The notes under the pieces are model-generated. The model searched no databases. It worked only from the letters and a program-made list of their open reading frames with translations, and was not told the origin of the DNA. Of a DNA stretch of 64,000 nt, positions 47,991-60,799 are shown piece by piece. This stretch comes from Erythrophleum ivorense. Its lineage: Eukaryota > Streptophyta > Magnoliopsida > Fabales > Fabaceae. The stretch covers positions 41,937,283 to 42,001,282 of the forward strand of contig JAIUCV010000003.1 in the NCBI GenBank assembly GCA_026724425.1, given 5' to 3'. The number at the start of each line of letters is the position of its first letter. The stretch's first letter is position 1. A program made the position numbers and the translations under genes.

Positions 47991-48397
47991 TAATAAATAT
48001 TTACAAACAATTAAAAAGAATAACCTTGTTATATTAGATAAGAAAAGTTGAAAGGCCTTGAGCCCTTCTAGCAATTAAGATTTTAAAAAAATTAAAAGTT
48101 ATAAATTTCATAGTTGTAAATGATGAAGTGAAAAAAAGAAAATGACGAAATCTGAAGAATTTAACTTTAACTAAAAGAAAGAAGAAGAGGAGCATATTTA
48201 ATGTGGGAGGCTAGAGAAGAGAAAAAAAGATGAGTGTATAATGTAAGAGACCAAAAAAGAGAAAATGATATGCATGTGTAGTACTCTAGAAAAGATTTTA
48301 TATATAGGAGGAGAGGAGATGTTAATGTAGGGGAGAAAAACAAACTAATGGAATGCTTTTATACAATTTTTTGAAAAATTTCTATACTCAATTTTCA

Positions 48398-48550
48398 AAC
48401 ATCCACTTTCTACTAAAAAAAATTACCAAGTGGATGTTGGAAGCCACTAACATCCACTTTTTATTAAAATAAAATTTGCATAGTGAAAGTTGGAATTGAT
48501 TTAAAAAAAAACTATGTGGAAGTCGGAATTGATAATTCCAACTTCTACCA
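48398..48550. repeat. Cluster of short perfect or near-perfect hairpins
   Basis: AAGTGGATGTT (48428-48438) pairs perfectly with AACATCCACTT (48449-48459) across 10 bases. AAGTCGGAATT (48520-48530) pairs with AATTCCAACTT (48534-48544) with one mismatch. Related GTGAAAGTTGGAATT and AACATCCACTTTC copies lie alongside. It may be the end of a small foldback element. The rest of 47991-49009 has no gene. Confidence 0.6.
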
Positions 48551-49009
48551 AATCTATAATATATGGGTGTAATATCATGTATGAATAGGGATTTTGTAAT
48601 TTTTTTAAATAATGAGATTTAACTCAAAAAGCCGAAACAACTGAGTTGAAATTCTTTTTCTCAAAGCTTTAATCATTTTCTTATTAATTGATTTAACCGA
48701 TGGATTCAAGTTTAATTTTAGATAAATAATTTAAAATCATATCTTTTAATCTCTCAAGCCCATGTTAATAGTAATACCATTAAAGTTTCAGAATTAGTTG
48801 AGCTAAGTTTCATTGTGGGTTTTTATCTTCCTTTTCCTGTCAATATGCATGTTTTTCCTTTTATTCCCCAATTTCTATTTGCAATAGTTTCCTAGGGTAA
48901 GCTAAGGAGGAAGATAGAGAAATCAAGTGGGCATTTATCTATAAGCTAAGGAGGTGGAATGAGTGAGGATGAAACGTGATGGCATCACAGTAAACAAGTA
49001 AATTTTAAC

Positions 49010-49685
49010 AGAGAAAAATGCTAAAGGTTAAATAATATTAGGAGATGTTGTCTTGATCTTATTGATGACTGCCTAATTTCGATATTGTATGACATATTTT
49101 ATAATTGATTAGGAAGTCATTTGGTTCTTTCTGTACAAATTTTGTACAGATTTTTATCTAATCAGAGTAAATAAATAAAATATATCGTTTGTAATAATTT
49201 TTAGTAGATTTATGTCTCATTTTATTTTGATTTTATTCTCAAGAGAGGGATAGAAACTTGCTAGAAAGGAATCAAGAGAAGGAGGAGTCTGAAAAGATCA
49301 AGAACAAGCTATCTAAATCTATAGAAGTTCGAGTGGTTTAAGAGACACTTAGGCTCACATAAATTCTTTAACCCTTAGATCATTAATCGAACTAATTAAC
49401 TGAATAACTCAATTTTTGGCAATAAGGGGATAGGAACCTAGGATGCTTCTTAGTGCTAATTCTTATTAAAGTAATCCCAACACTCAATTATTCTTCTAAG
49501 TTCATTTTTATTTTCTTACACTAGTATTTTAGTGTTTTTCTTGACTGAAACGAAAGCGAAACTTCTTAGGCCTAATTGTGTCTAAATCAATTCCTTGTGG
49601 AACAATCTTGATTCACTATACTACGTAATCGATCTATATGCTTGTGGAATCTATTGCAAAATTAGTGCTTATCACTTATTTATAC
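49010..49685 (+). repeat. LTR-like tail, family unresolved
   Basis: The stretch ends in CCTTGTGGAACAATCTTGATTC, ACTACGTAATCGAT, CTTGTGGAATC and a terminal TTATCA. This resembles the last part of many Tat/Athila-type LTRs (CCTGTGG...CGA...ACTAC). No partner LTR or target duplication was found. 49686-50012 has nothing recognisable. Confidence 0.35.
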
Positions 49686-50012
49686 TAGTTTAATCTTATT
49701 AATGTGAAAAAAAGAAGATTTCAATGCTACATAATATTACTTTTAACATATTGATATTAAAATTTCAAATTTTAAAATTTATATTGCATAATATGACACC
49801 AAGAACAAAAATCCTATTCATAACACGGATTGCACACTAGTTACATTGATTTACAATTGAATGGGACATGTTCGAGAAGGCACTTGAAATTTTTTTAAAC
49901 TTCTTCAAAAATATTATTTGGAATTTACAAGAAGTTACTTAAAGCCCATAAAGCTTATGGCAAAATATTTTTATGAAATTTACGCATCCAACAGCATGCA
50001 TTTCAAGTGATT

Positions 50013-50491
50013 TGTCACGATCTTAGAACTTTTATCCCAATCCTTAACCGTGCCAGCCTAAGCTTTAATCAATCCTCTTAATCTTGCTAAGTCAGCCAAA
50101 CTCTCAAAATAGGCAAGATGAGATATTGGCAAAGCTAGAAGAGAGCTCTTGAAAAGGAACTTGTATTACTCAACTCTTAGATGTCTTACAAATGAAAAGG
50201 GTGGAGGTATTTATAGGCCTCCTCTAGGTTTTAAATTATTCCTACCTCTTTAATGGATAGTAGAGAGTAATTCTATCCGACGGTCTACATTACTCTCTAG
50301 AATATTATACAAGACATTTACAAAGGTTAAAAGAGATATTTACGTATATATTTCTAGAATTCTTTAGTTCTCTAGGCTTCCCATAGATTCAAGAGTAATC
50401 TAGCCTCTTTTGGAACATTCTAGAATACTCTGAAAGATTCTAGATACTCTAAAACCTCTCTTTTTTTGTGCTTTTCGAATGTGTCATGACA
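50013..50491 (-). repeat. 3' LTR of the chromovirus (479 bp)
   Basis: TGTCACGATC on the plus-strand left and GTGTCATGACA on the right. It is preceded on the minus strand by the PPT. A TATTTATAGG box lies near 50210. It aligns with 55185-55661 along its length. Confidence 0.9.
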
Positions 50492-50493
50492 TT

Positions 50494-53400
50494 CTCCCCC
50501 ATGTATTTTGGTGACGCCCTCATTAATGATTCATCTCTATAACGGTGTAGGTGGTCTTCAAACTGCCAAAGGTCTTCTTGTACTTCCCACGAAGCTTTGC
50601 TCTCTGGTAGTCCCTTCCACTTGATCAAGTATTGGGCATTTGGTGGTACCCCTCTGTTACGTACAATCCTGTGAATGAGTATATCTTCAACTTGTCGATC
50701 ATATAACTTTGTCATCACAGGTGGTGCACATACAAATACTCCTCAGTTTAGGTCATCCTTGTCTTTATAGAAAGGCTTCAGCATGCTTATATAGAAGACT
50801 AGATGAATCTTGAGATTAGGTGGAAGGTCTGACTTATAAGAAACTCTCCCTACTTTTTTAATCACCTTATAAGGTCCCTCATATTTTCGAATGAGGCCCT
50901 TGTGGACCTTCCGAAAGGCTTTTAACTATTGTGGGAGAAGTTTTACCATTACTTGATCTCCCACTTAGAATTATGCGTCACACCTCCTTTCATAAGTAAA
51001 TTTCTTCATTCTCTTGGCTGCCTTGACAAGGAAGGATCTTGTCACGTCCACCTGCTCTTGCCAAGACCTAGCCATATGGAAGGCTCCAGGAATTTTCCCT
51101 TTATAAGTTGTAGCAAGTGCATGAGGAGTGAGTGATTATTGTCCTAACACTACTTCAAATGGACTTTTCCCAGTGGACTTTTTCCTTTGTAAGTTATAAG
51201 AGAACTGGGCCACATCCAGCAACTTTGCCTAGTCTTTTTGGTTGGCACTCATAAAGTGCCTAAGATAACATTCCAACAGAGCATTCACCCTCTCTGTCTA
51301 CCCATTTGTCTGTGGATGAAAGCTAGTTGGAAAGCATAATTTTATCCCTAGTAAATTAAATAGCTTAGTCTATAGCTTCCCAATGAACCGAGGGTCTCTA
51401 TCACTTATGATAGTTTTAGGAAGCCCCCAATACTTCACCACATTCTTAAAGAATAATCAAATTGCCTCTTCTGCTATACAATCCATTGGTGTTGGTATAA
51501 AAGTAGCATATTCAAAAAATCAATCCACCACACCATGATGGAATCAGACCCCTTAAACTTAGGCAATGCCAAAATGAAATCCATGGAGGCACTTTCCCAT
51601 AGTTGACTCGGTGTGGGAAGGGGTTCTAATAATCCTCTAGGAAGTTGATTATCCACTTTATCTTGTTGGCATACCAAGTAAGTCTTCACATACAATTCCA
51701 CATCATTCCTCATGTGTGGCCAATAATAGGTTGCCTCCAACAATGCCAATGTTTGCTTTTGTCTAGGGTGACCAGCCCACTTTGAGTCATGACACTTCTT
51801 TATGAGTTCTTTCCTCAAATTAGCCCATTTGGGAACAAAGATTTATCTTCCCATAGGGTAAAGAATGTCATCTTCTACCCAAAACCTTTTTATCTTTCCC
51901 TCCTTAGCCAATATCATAAGTTGTTGGGGCATAGGGTCCTGGATCATGCCTTCCTTTATCCTCATCATCAAGTCTCCATCTACCTGACTTATGGTGGGCA
52001 AACTTCAGCCTTCCTACTAAGGGCATCAACAACCACATTAGTTGTTCCTAACTTGTACTCCAATATATAGTCAAACTCAGCTAGGAAGTCTTACCATCTA
52101 ACTTGCTTAGAAGTTAGCTTCTTTTATATCTAGAAGTATCTCATTGTCACATTATCAATTTTGATCCCAAACTTTGCCTTAAGCAAGTAATGCTTCCAAG
52201 TATGCAAGCAATGAATCACCGCAATCATCTCTTTTTCTTATACGATGTACTTTCTTTTAGTATTGTTCAACTTGTGACTCTCAAAGGAAATTGAATGCTT
52301 TTCTTGCATAAGAACACCTCCTATAGCAAAGTCTGAGGCATCTATATGTACCTCAAAGGGCTTGGAGAAGTCTGGGAGAGCCAACACAAGTTCTTCCATT
52401 ACTGCCTCCTTTAGATTTTCAAAGGCCTTTTTACATTCTGTTGTCCAAGCCCACAATTTATTCTTTTTCAACAACTCAGTAAGAGGGGCTGCCCTCACAG
52501 AGTAGTCCTGGATGCATCACCGATAGTAATTTAGCAACCCAAGGAATGAGCTTAACTCTAATACACGAGTTGGCGACTCCCACCCTTTAATAGCTTGTAT
52601 CTTCTTTTCATCCATACGTAGGGTCCCTTGAGAGATGACATGCCCTAAGAAGTGCACCTCTTCTTTAGCAAGGGATCATTTTTCCTTCTTCATGTAGAGC
52701 TCATTTTCTCATAAGGTCTTAAACACAGTTTGTAGATGCTCAGCATGCTCCTTTAAGGAGTTGCTATAAACAACTATGTCATCCAAGTACACCACTACAA
52801 GCTGGTCGAGATATGAGTGGAAGATCTTATTCATAAGGGTGTAAAACGTGATCGGTCATTGGTTAGATTGAATGGCATCACCAACCACTCGAAAGATCCA
52901 TAACGTGTCACACATGTGGTCTTAAGCTCATCTCCTTTGACAATTCGAACTTGATGGTACCCAGACCTTAAATCAAACTTAGAGAAGTACTTTGCCTTGC
53001 CTAACTGATCAAACAAATTAGCTATCAATGGAATAGGATACTTTTTCTTGATAGTTACCTTATTTAGAGCCCAGTAATCAATCCATAGTCACAACGATCC
53101 ATCTTGCTTTTTCTAGAACAAGACCAACGCTCCATAAGGTGCTTTGAAAGGTCGAATGTGTCCAACATCAATAAACTCCTTCAATTGTTTCCTTAACTCC
53201 TCCAGTTCCGGCAGTGCCATTTTGTATAATGCCAGGGTTGGTGGCCTTACCCCACACTCCAACTCTATCTTGTGATTTACCTCCCAACGAGGTGAAAGCT
53301 TTTTGGATAACTCAGGCTGCATCATATCTTGAGTTTCTTTTAAGACTTATTGGATAACCTTAGAGACTTCCCTACTTGGCTCATCCCCCAAGTCCATCTC

Positions 53401-53530
53401 CTTTAGGGTAGCCAAATAGGTAACTTCTCTTCTCTTTATGCCTTTCTTCACTTGCATGGATGACAAGTACAGCCTACCACTACCTCTTGAAGTAGACACA
53501 ATGCAAGTCAAGCTTTTTCCAGAACACAAA
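50494..53530 (-). pseudogene. pol remnant of the chromovirus: RT, RNase H, integrase, chromodomain
   Basis: From 53325 down: the RT entry block ends FKAPYGALVLF. KYFSKFDLRSGYHQVRI and EWLVMPFNLTN follow (52850-53020), with several frame breaks. The RNase H start HIDASDFAIGGVLMQE lies at 52290-52400. The integrase zinc part has CHDSKWAGHPRQKQT and CQQDK (51650-51810), then SMDFILALPKF (first catalytic Asp). A chromodomain at about 50600-50700 has VEDILIHRIVRNRG, YLIKWKGLPESKASWE and EDLWQFEDHL, the aromatic-cage fold that reads methylated histone tails. Stops break all parts except the chromodomain, which is still an 89-codon open frame. Confidence 0.82.
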
Positions 53531-53599
53531 TTGAATCGTAGTAGGCTATAGGGTAAATGTTTACCTTCCTCAAGAATTCCATGCCTAGTACCACCTTAA

Positions 53600-55163
53600 A
53601 GTCGTCTATGGGGACTATTGAAAAGGCTGCCTTGCCAGTCTAACTTCCAAGGTGTAGCTCAACCCCACATGATATGCCATAGAATTGTGTAAGAGAAGAA
53701 TTGACAGCCTTTAATTATCTTCCTCCTTGTACCACATTGAGACCAACCTTCTTAGCCTTCTCTGGTGTGATAAGTTGTGGGTTGTCCTAGTGGCCAACAT
53801 TATATTGACGGGCTTCCCATTCATCATTGCCTCCACATACATCAACCCCTCATCCTTGATAGTTCTAGATAAGGGCTTGGCCTTCAATGCATTAAGAAGT
53901 CGAAGTGACCCCATTTTTGCCTTTGCTTCATCTGCTTAGATCTCTTGTTCCTCAACCATGGCCACCAACGCCCCCAACTTAGGATAATCCTTCATTCTAT
54001 GAAACCCTTTGCACATAAAGTAACTGATAAAGCTATTAGAGTTCTTCTAATTATCAAACTGTTTCCTCAAAGGTGGCTTGCCATCACCACTCTTGCTTGC
54101 CCCCTTACCCTTGTCTCTCCCACCTTTTCCCTGATTAGGCTTAGAAGACTTAGGTTTAAAGGACTTACCCTTTTCCTTCTGATAATTAGTAAGACTTTCA
54201 GTAATTGATATTGTTTCATCCACATCTTTCACCACTTGACGTTGCAACTCATGCTTGGCCTAATTTTGAAGGCCATCAATGAAATGGAAGAGTAGGTCTT
54301 CACTACTCAAGTTAGGAATTTGCAACATGAGCGTTGTGAATTCTCGAACATACTCAAAGATGGTGGTCTTATGTTTAAACTCCCTCAACTTCTTACGTGC
54401 TTCATATACCACATTCTCCGAGTATAATTGCCTCTTTAATTCTTTCTTAAACTCTTCCCAAGTATTAATGGTACAAAGGCCTTTTTCTATGTCTACATGC
54501 TTTCTACACCACCATAACATGGCATTGTCAACAAGAAACAAGGAAGCAATACGTACCTTTGCTTGGTCTTCAGTCAACCCTAAGCTTTTAGCGTAATGCT
54601 CCATCTGCCATAAGAAGTTCTCCACTTCCTTGGCATTTCGTATGCCTTTGAACTCTTTTGGTTTAGGAAGGTCTATCCTTACCTCCCTTGGCCCACTTGT
54701 ACTAACCACCAATGGAACCCTCCCTTAATTCTCCAAAGAGGCTCTAAGAGAATCCAATTGATTTTGCATAACAATGATGGCATCCATCACCTTTCCCTCT
54801 AGTGACTGCATGGATTCAACACGTTGCTCCTCCAGGTTTTGCACAGTATCCATGCATGTCTTTAAGTTCTCGAGTTCTCCAAGAGAATGAGCCTTAAGAG
54901 TATTCATGTCACCTTTAACCTTCTCTACTCTATAATCTATCTCCAGCATGGCATCCTCTAATGTAGAAAATTTTATGGACAAGGTAAGCAAAGTCCTTGA
55001 CACATACCTTGCTAGAGCCTCGCCCTTTCTTGCCTCCTTTGTGTAAGGGTTGGGATTCCCTTCGCCTTCCTTCCACATGGATGAAAACTTCCTCAATTGT
55101 GCTAGACATTCTTGCCCACAAGTATAGCTCCCTCAAACCAAGGTTAGAACTAGGTTTCCTCAA
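53600..55163 (-). pseudogene. gag and protease remnant of the chromovirus
   Basis: The N-terminal coiled-coil segment (55096-54725) is followed by the Gag capsid block LPKPKEFKGIRNAKEVENFL, LWWCRKH and WEEFKKELKRQLY (54712-54260). Next comes a Lys/Gly-rich basic tail (54247-54047) and a degenerate zinc knuckle MCKGFHRMKDYPKLGAL (about 54000), where the expected flanking cysteines read Tyr. The protease region (53914-53711) has NIMLATRTTHNL where D-T-G-A would be expected, so the catalytic aspartate is lost. Confidence 0.78.
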
Positions 55164-55169
55164 ACCAAA

Positions 55170-55181
55170 GCTCTGATACTA
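55170..55181 (-). other. Primer-binding site of the chromovirus
   Basis: TAGTATCAGAGC on the minus strand, three bases from the 5' LTR, differs by one base from TGGTATCAGAGC, the complement of the initiator Met-tRNA 3' end. Confidence 0.8.
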
Positions 55182-55184
55182 CGT

Positions 55185-55661
55185 TGTCACAATCTTGGAA
55201 CTTTTACCCCAATCTTTAACTGTGTCAACCTTAGCTTTGATCAACCCTTTTGATCTTACTAACTTAGTCGAACCCTTAAAGTAGGCAAATGGCATATTGG
55301 GAAAGCTAGAAGAAAGCTCTTAAAAAGGAGCTTGTATTACTCAACTCTTAGATGTCTTACAAATGAGGAGGGTGGAGGTATTTATAGGTTTTTCTAAGTT
55401 CTAGACTATTCCTACCTCTTTAATGGACGGTGGAGATTAATTCTATCTAATGGTCTACATTATTCTTTAGAATATTTTACAATATATTTACAAAGGCTAT
55501 AAGAGATATTTACATACATATTTCTAGAATTCTCTAGTTTTCTAGGCTTCCCATAGATTCAAGAGTAATCTAGTCTCCTCTGAAACATTTTAGAATACTC
55601 CAAAAGATTCTAGATACTTTAAAACCTCCTTTGTTTAGTCCTTTTTGAATGTGTCGTGACA
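55185..55661 (-). repeat. 5' LTR of the chromovirus (477 bp)
   Basis: Runs TGTCACAATC to GTGTCGTGACA on the plus strand. Colinear with 50013-50491, with many scattered, mostly transition differences. Confidence 0.9.
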
Positions 55662-55988
55662 GGTTGCTTAAACATTCCTTGCAACATTATTATAAACTTG
55701 TAAAAAATTTGTCGGATGAAAAAATTTTTCAATCTCTTATCTATAACAACCACTGACATGGCCATTAATTTCACAGCCTATCACCCATGTAAACTGTCAT
55801 AATCATAGGCAAAGCGCAAGACTCTCCCTATAAATTCACCCCAGTGGTCAAGGGAATGAGGTTAATCTCAAAAAAAAAAAAAAAGTCAACGTTTTTAAGT
55901 GAAGGTGTATCCATTTTTCAAAATTTTTAGTTATAAATTTTTTATAAAATTATAAAGATAAGTATAAGATGTAAAGCTAAATATTCTC

Positions 55989-56035
<47 letters not shown>

Positions 56036-57766
56036 GTTCTACACTCTTTATTTATTTTTCTCCGACTTTATAAATAAAATTATGATAAAAAATTTTAAAA
56101 AATTCAAACTTAAGGTGAAAGCTAAATCGTCTATTAATAAAATTCTTATTAATAAATTCAATAGAATTGTTTTATTTATATATTTTAGTACTAAAATAAA
56201 ATCTTAGAATAATATAATTAAATAGTATTGTTTGAATCATAGTTTAAAATGAAATATTTAGGCAATTTTAAGAAATGTTAAAAATACTCATATTCCATGG
56301 CTATTCGTAAAACTTACTCATTTTGGTATGAATATAGAGATGTAAAATGAGTTTAAGTCCGAAGAGTGTTAAAATTTTTAAGGATTTACATTTGAGGGTA
56401 GTACTCGTAGTTTGTCCATATATAGATAGAAAAGATAATCATTTGCTCACTTGTTTGTCTAAATTTTTAATTTCATACTTATAGTTTACTTTTTTTCAAA
56501 TAAATCCTTCTAGTTTGCAAATCTTTCAACTTTAGTCCCTATAATCTTATCCTGTTATAACTCCGTAAATGAAGTGCACACATATACATGGACAGAGTTG
56601 AGGTGGCACAATTCTTACACATAAGCACCAACTGGACAACATATGTATATGTATGTTGATAATAGACATTCAAATTATATTTAATTGTGTTTGAATAATA
56701 ATGAATTTGAGATTTTTTTTAATAAATAAATTTTATATAAATTAATCCCACAAAATTAGTCATTTAAACAATTCTTCGAGTATATAACCCTAGGTCTAAG
56801 GATTTACAGATTTATTTTAAAAAAAGATACAGATTATTCTTGTTGTCACTAGAGTATAATCAGAAATGGGCAAAATATTTTTCTCTACAGCCGGCAATAA
56901 AGACTGGACTCTACTATCTTACCCATGATCATTCTACCAACTTTTGCTTTTTAATCACAAAAAAAATGATAATTCAATTAAAATTTTATTTTACAAATAA
57001 TAGATACACTTTTTTATCTTGTATCAAAAAAGTTATTATAAGATAGAAGTTTTCTTGAAACCAAATGAACATTTGATATTGAAATTCTATTATAGTGAGA
57101 TTTGAACACTATTGAAAGTTAACATTTTCTAAAATGGTAAGTTGAATACCGCTCTAAATTACGTTCCAAACAAGCCAATCGAATATATATTATATGAGAA
57201 CTCAATTCCAAAGAATTCTCAATTTTTGAATGTTTCAAATACACTCTTGTATACTTGGTCCCAAAAAAAAAAAAAGCACTCATCTACGAAGGACGGTTTC
57301 AACCCAAGCTTAGGATTCTTCAAAATACACTTACCATCCCCGAGAAATATTTCTACAAAATCGGGCACTGCAGTTTCATAATTGTTTCTCTGAATTCAAC
57401 TTCTTACTTGACTGTAATGTGCTTTCCCTATTCAATCATAGTAACATACTAAATTCGAAAACCCCACGACACTTTACACAGAGTCTACTACTACCCCCTC
57501 AACCTGCTGCTTTGCAAGGTATCTTTCCCTCCTGTTTTTCTGGAAACATAGTTAGAGGGTTATATAGAGACACATTTGTCAAGGGCGTGGGTTCTCTCGC
57601 ATCCAAGAGAGAACTTGTGCCGAGAGAGAAAGAGAGAGGAGTTGGAGCCCAGAGGGACCCACCACTGCAGGCCCCACCACCCCCTCTCTTTCTCTCTTCA
57701 CACAGGATCTGAGAGAATCCCTGGGAAATGTCAAATGTAAAAATATTGCGAGTAAAAAATACTCAC
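55662..57766. other. AT-rich intergenic sequence with a GA microsatellite
   Basis: Contains an uninterrupted (AG)n run at 55993-56029 and otherwise AT-rich sequence. 57440-57720 is less AT-rich and has GAGAGA/TCTCTC runs. I searched it for the missing last exon of the VAP gene and did not find it. Open frames here (56840-57712) show no known domain. Confidence 0.6.
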
Positions 57767-60525
57767 CCATTCGTCTAAGACTTCTCCTTCCCCAATAATC
57801 TTGGAACCTGCATCTTCTGGAGGCTTCTTACGTGCCTCAAGTGCAGCATCAGCTTCAGCCAACTGCCGCTTCAATTTCCCCAAAGCCTTCATGATACAAA
57901 ATTAAACTCATAATAACTAGGCAATCTGTTATTGAATTATGGGCTAGCTTTTCATGAGCATGTATATTGAAATAGCAGATACTGATTGTTTACCACAAAA
58001 ATAAGTCACAAATCATTAAGTGCACAAACATAAAGAAAAAGGGAGAGAAAGGGGGGAAAAGCACAGAATTTGGCACCATGCATATGTATCGATGAATTCT
58101 TAAAGACTTACAGAACTAGGTCGCTCTGGATCTATAAACACAACCCGCAATATCTGTTCCACTGCTACCTGGTCCTTCTGCTCATCAAACTTTTCCAGGA
58201 AAGAAGAAACAATAAGAATTGTTCTAGAGCAATTTAAAACAGAAGCAGAGACTGTAGAACACTAGAGTGGTTGAAATTAAAGCAAAAGCCTAGGGTATAT
58301 GATAACATGAACTTTAGATAGTCAAAATATAGTCATAACAATGTGTCAATGTCCGTTTCAATCAAGTATATCTAAATCCAAGGAATGAAAAATTTATTGA
58401 AGTAATGCAAAAAGAGCGTATATGATACTATCATAGGGTAGACACAATAGCAAGATTTCCGTGATAGAAAGGGGAGCGGGCCTGGGAAGGGAAGGCAGGT
58501 AGGACAATGGTAGTGTCACACATCATAAAAATCAACATCTTATTTTAATGACAAGGGTAAACATAGAGAATTCAACTAACCAGCTCAGGCACATAATCAA
58601 CTTCTCCTTTGACCTTCAAGCTCACGATTTTAAATTTGAGTCCACTTTTCTCAGGCTTTTCATTATTTTCCGGTATCTCTACAAACTTAAACACTAGCAA
58701 ACCAAATAAAAATTAATGAGATAAAATTCACCCTATAACAATCTTATGTTCCACACAAAAAGGAAAATATTGAGAAATTAAATGTTGATTATTACCAGTT
58801 GCGATAATACTCTCGCCAGGTGCAAGGATAGCCCCAGGAGGACGCATGAAACAGCTTTTGGGTGAGGTTGTTTGGAACTGTATATACATAACAAAAGAAG
58901 AAGAAGAAGAACAAAGAAATGTAATTAGAATAGTAAAATTCCTCTATTAGTTTAAATAATATAATCAGAGGCAGATAAATTTGTTGCACATCAACAGATA
59001 AGGTACTCTTTTGGAAAACTCAGACAAAGCAGCAGCAAGAATAAACAGTTGATTTTAAAACTGAGTCTAAGTGCCTCAGAAACAAAAATGGGAAATCTGA
59101 AATGGAAAATTTTAAACAGGATAAGAAATAAAACAGGTGCTTATGTTTAACCATACCTTGAAAGCTACATTGGATTTGCTAGTGTTTTTAAGCCTGATGG
59201 CACTCTTAACCTGCTTCCCTGGCTCATCTTCACGAGAAGAATGGTAAAGAAAGAAGGACAAAAGATATGACAGAATGTAAGTTAAGGAATCATATGGAGA
59301 GCATTAAAAGAAGAAAACATATTAATAAAGCAAGAAAACAAAACAGATATGCATACAGAAGCACATAGACGTACATAAAATATGCCCTATCCTCTCTGTG
59401 TGTCTGCACATGCAGGCGCAATATTAAAAGGGCAGGGGACGCAGCATGACTTTGGTATCTTATTTATCGTCAAGCTCAATTTTTGGACATTTGGAAGATA
59501 TTCTTTGCTGAGCCGTGAAACTAAGGAAGCTTTTACAAACATCTTTCTCAAGAAAAACATATCTTTATAATTCAAGGCTGACATTAAGAAACATCACAGC
59601 ATGAGACTGTTATTGCCACCATATAAGTTTATTTAACTCATTTTCTAGATAAATATCTAGATGAACAATCAGGCACTACTTAAGTATAAGTTAAATCTTT
59701 CACAGTTTTCATCCTTAGGAGAGAATAACCCACTTTAACAAAAGTGTAATAGCTCTAATGAGAAAACAGCAACGCAGTAGCTAAAAAAATTTAGTCAATT
59801 CTAAAAATATATCACGGCCAAATCTTCAGCAACTTTGTCCCTTCAAATTTTTAGTTCTAAAGTTTTGAGATTGTGATTGGTGACAAAGCATCATGTTATG
59901 TAAAATAAAGCTGCGCAAGATACCATGTAAACAAGAAAGTAGCGAAGAGAACTTCTGGATGTGTGCTAAATTTAAAACCACGAGGAGCGAATAAAAAGGG
60001 TTGAAAGTAGTTTGCATAATTACATAAAAGATATTAATAGCCATTTTCGAGAAAAAAAAATTAATCATCTTTGGCCACAGTTTCTAACATTGAGGCAGTT
60101 TATTTTAAGACCTTAATCACTTCATCTCGTGAAACTGCTATTAAAACCCAGCTAAGGAGAATCATAGCCAAGACCACAGTCAGATCGTCATCAAATTATT
60201 AAATTGCATACCAACTAGCCCAAGAATTCACCAGACTTGCACAATGAAGGTATTAAAAAAAGGGGAGGAAAAAGAGGAAAAAGCAAGACATACAAGGTAA
60301 ATAGAGCTTATTGGAGGGATCAAGCTTGAGACGACGTCGGGTTGGAAGAAGCGATCGCGCAACCGAAGAAACCGAATTCGAACTATGAGACGCTGAACCC
60401 TCAACCGAAGGATGAGGAGACGGAGCGTTAGCCGACGGCGCCGTATTTCCAGAATGACGAAATGGACGCTTGAAGAAGTTCCAGACCTTGCCGTCGGAGT
60501 GTGACCTCTGGTCAGAAATTGCCAT
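57767..60525 (-). CDS. VAP4-type vesicle-associated protein (MSP domain), six exons, last exon not found
   Basis: Minus-strand exons: 60525-60294, 59227-59157, 58877-58796, 58693-58581, 58189-58112 and 57886-57767. Every junction is GT-AG with matching phase. They give 232 residues in frame. The start MAISDQRSHSDGKVWNFFKR and a Ser/Pro-rich N-terminus match the plant VAP4 (PVA42/MAMI-like) group. The MSP domain follows: RLKLDPSNKLY, RLKNTSKSNVAFKFQTTSPK, FMRPPGAILAPGESIIAT, FKFVEIP and LKFKIVSLKV. The C-terminal part has DEQKDQ and LGKLKRQLAEADAALEARK. There is no membrane anchor, as in VAP4s. These bind partners at ER and plasma-membrane contacts. The sixth exon ends at a good donor (TGG then GTGAGT), and the usual short terminal exon was not found downstream. 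Confidence 0.88.
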
Positions 60526-60546
60526 GCCTGAGTTGTTCCTCTTCAC

Positions 60547-60579
60547 TCACCGACAGGGATGCAAAGCTTTTAACAGCAT
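60547..60579 (-). other. Upstream ORF in the VAP4 leader (10 codons)
   Basis: In the presumed 5' leader, an ATG at 60579 opens a short frame (MLLKALHPCR) that stops at 60547, 21 bases before the main start. A short uORF this close could lower or tune translation. Whether it is used depends on the real transcription start. Confidence 0.45.
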
Positions 60580-60774
60580 GCAAAGGTAAACGACTTCGTT
60601 GACTCTCAGTGATTTTGTAAAATTCAAAGTCTTCTGCAAATTGAAGGAAAATTGAAGACCGAGGCACACTTTTGAATTCTGACAGTGGAAGAACTTGGAA
60701 GTGGAACACGGGAAACAGACGGATCTGACAGATTTATTAATTGTGATTAAGGACGTGGTTTTCACGCCCGTGGC

Positions 60775-60788
60775 CTTTATATATATAA
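60775..60788 (-). promoter_or_regulatory. TATA box of the VAP4-type gene
   Basis: TATATATAAAGG on the minus strand lies about 250 bp upstream of the start codon, at a plausible place for a leader of about 220 bases. It is followed by a GC-richer GCCACGGGCGTG. It is the only strong TATA run in this stretch near the gene. Confidence 0.6.
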
Positions 60789-60799
60789 TCTTTCTAACA

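Larger units (their letters stand above)
50013..55661 (-). mobile_element. Full-length but inactive chromovirus (Ty3/gypsy), 5,649 bp
   Basis: Two LTRs (50013-50491 and 55185-55661) flank a minus-strand internal region with the order gag, protease, RT, RNase H, integrase, chromodomain. A PBS (TAGTATCAGAGC, 55170-55181) adjoins the 5' LTR, and a PPT (ATGGGGGAGAA, 50492-50502) adjoins the 3' LTR. The LTRs differ, by eye, at roughly one base in eight, so the insertion is old. The flanks TGATT and GGTTG do not form a clear duplication. Stops and frameshifts break every domain. The chromodomain marks it as a chromovirus; its clade was not resolved. Confidence 0.9.

Noticed and set aside
50008..55666. 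Target-site duplication around the chromovirus
   Set aside because: TGATT and GGTTG agree at only a few positions; not counted as a duplication.
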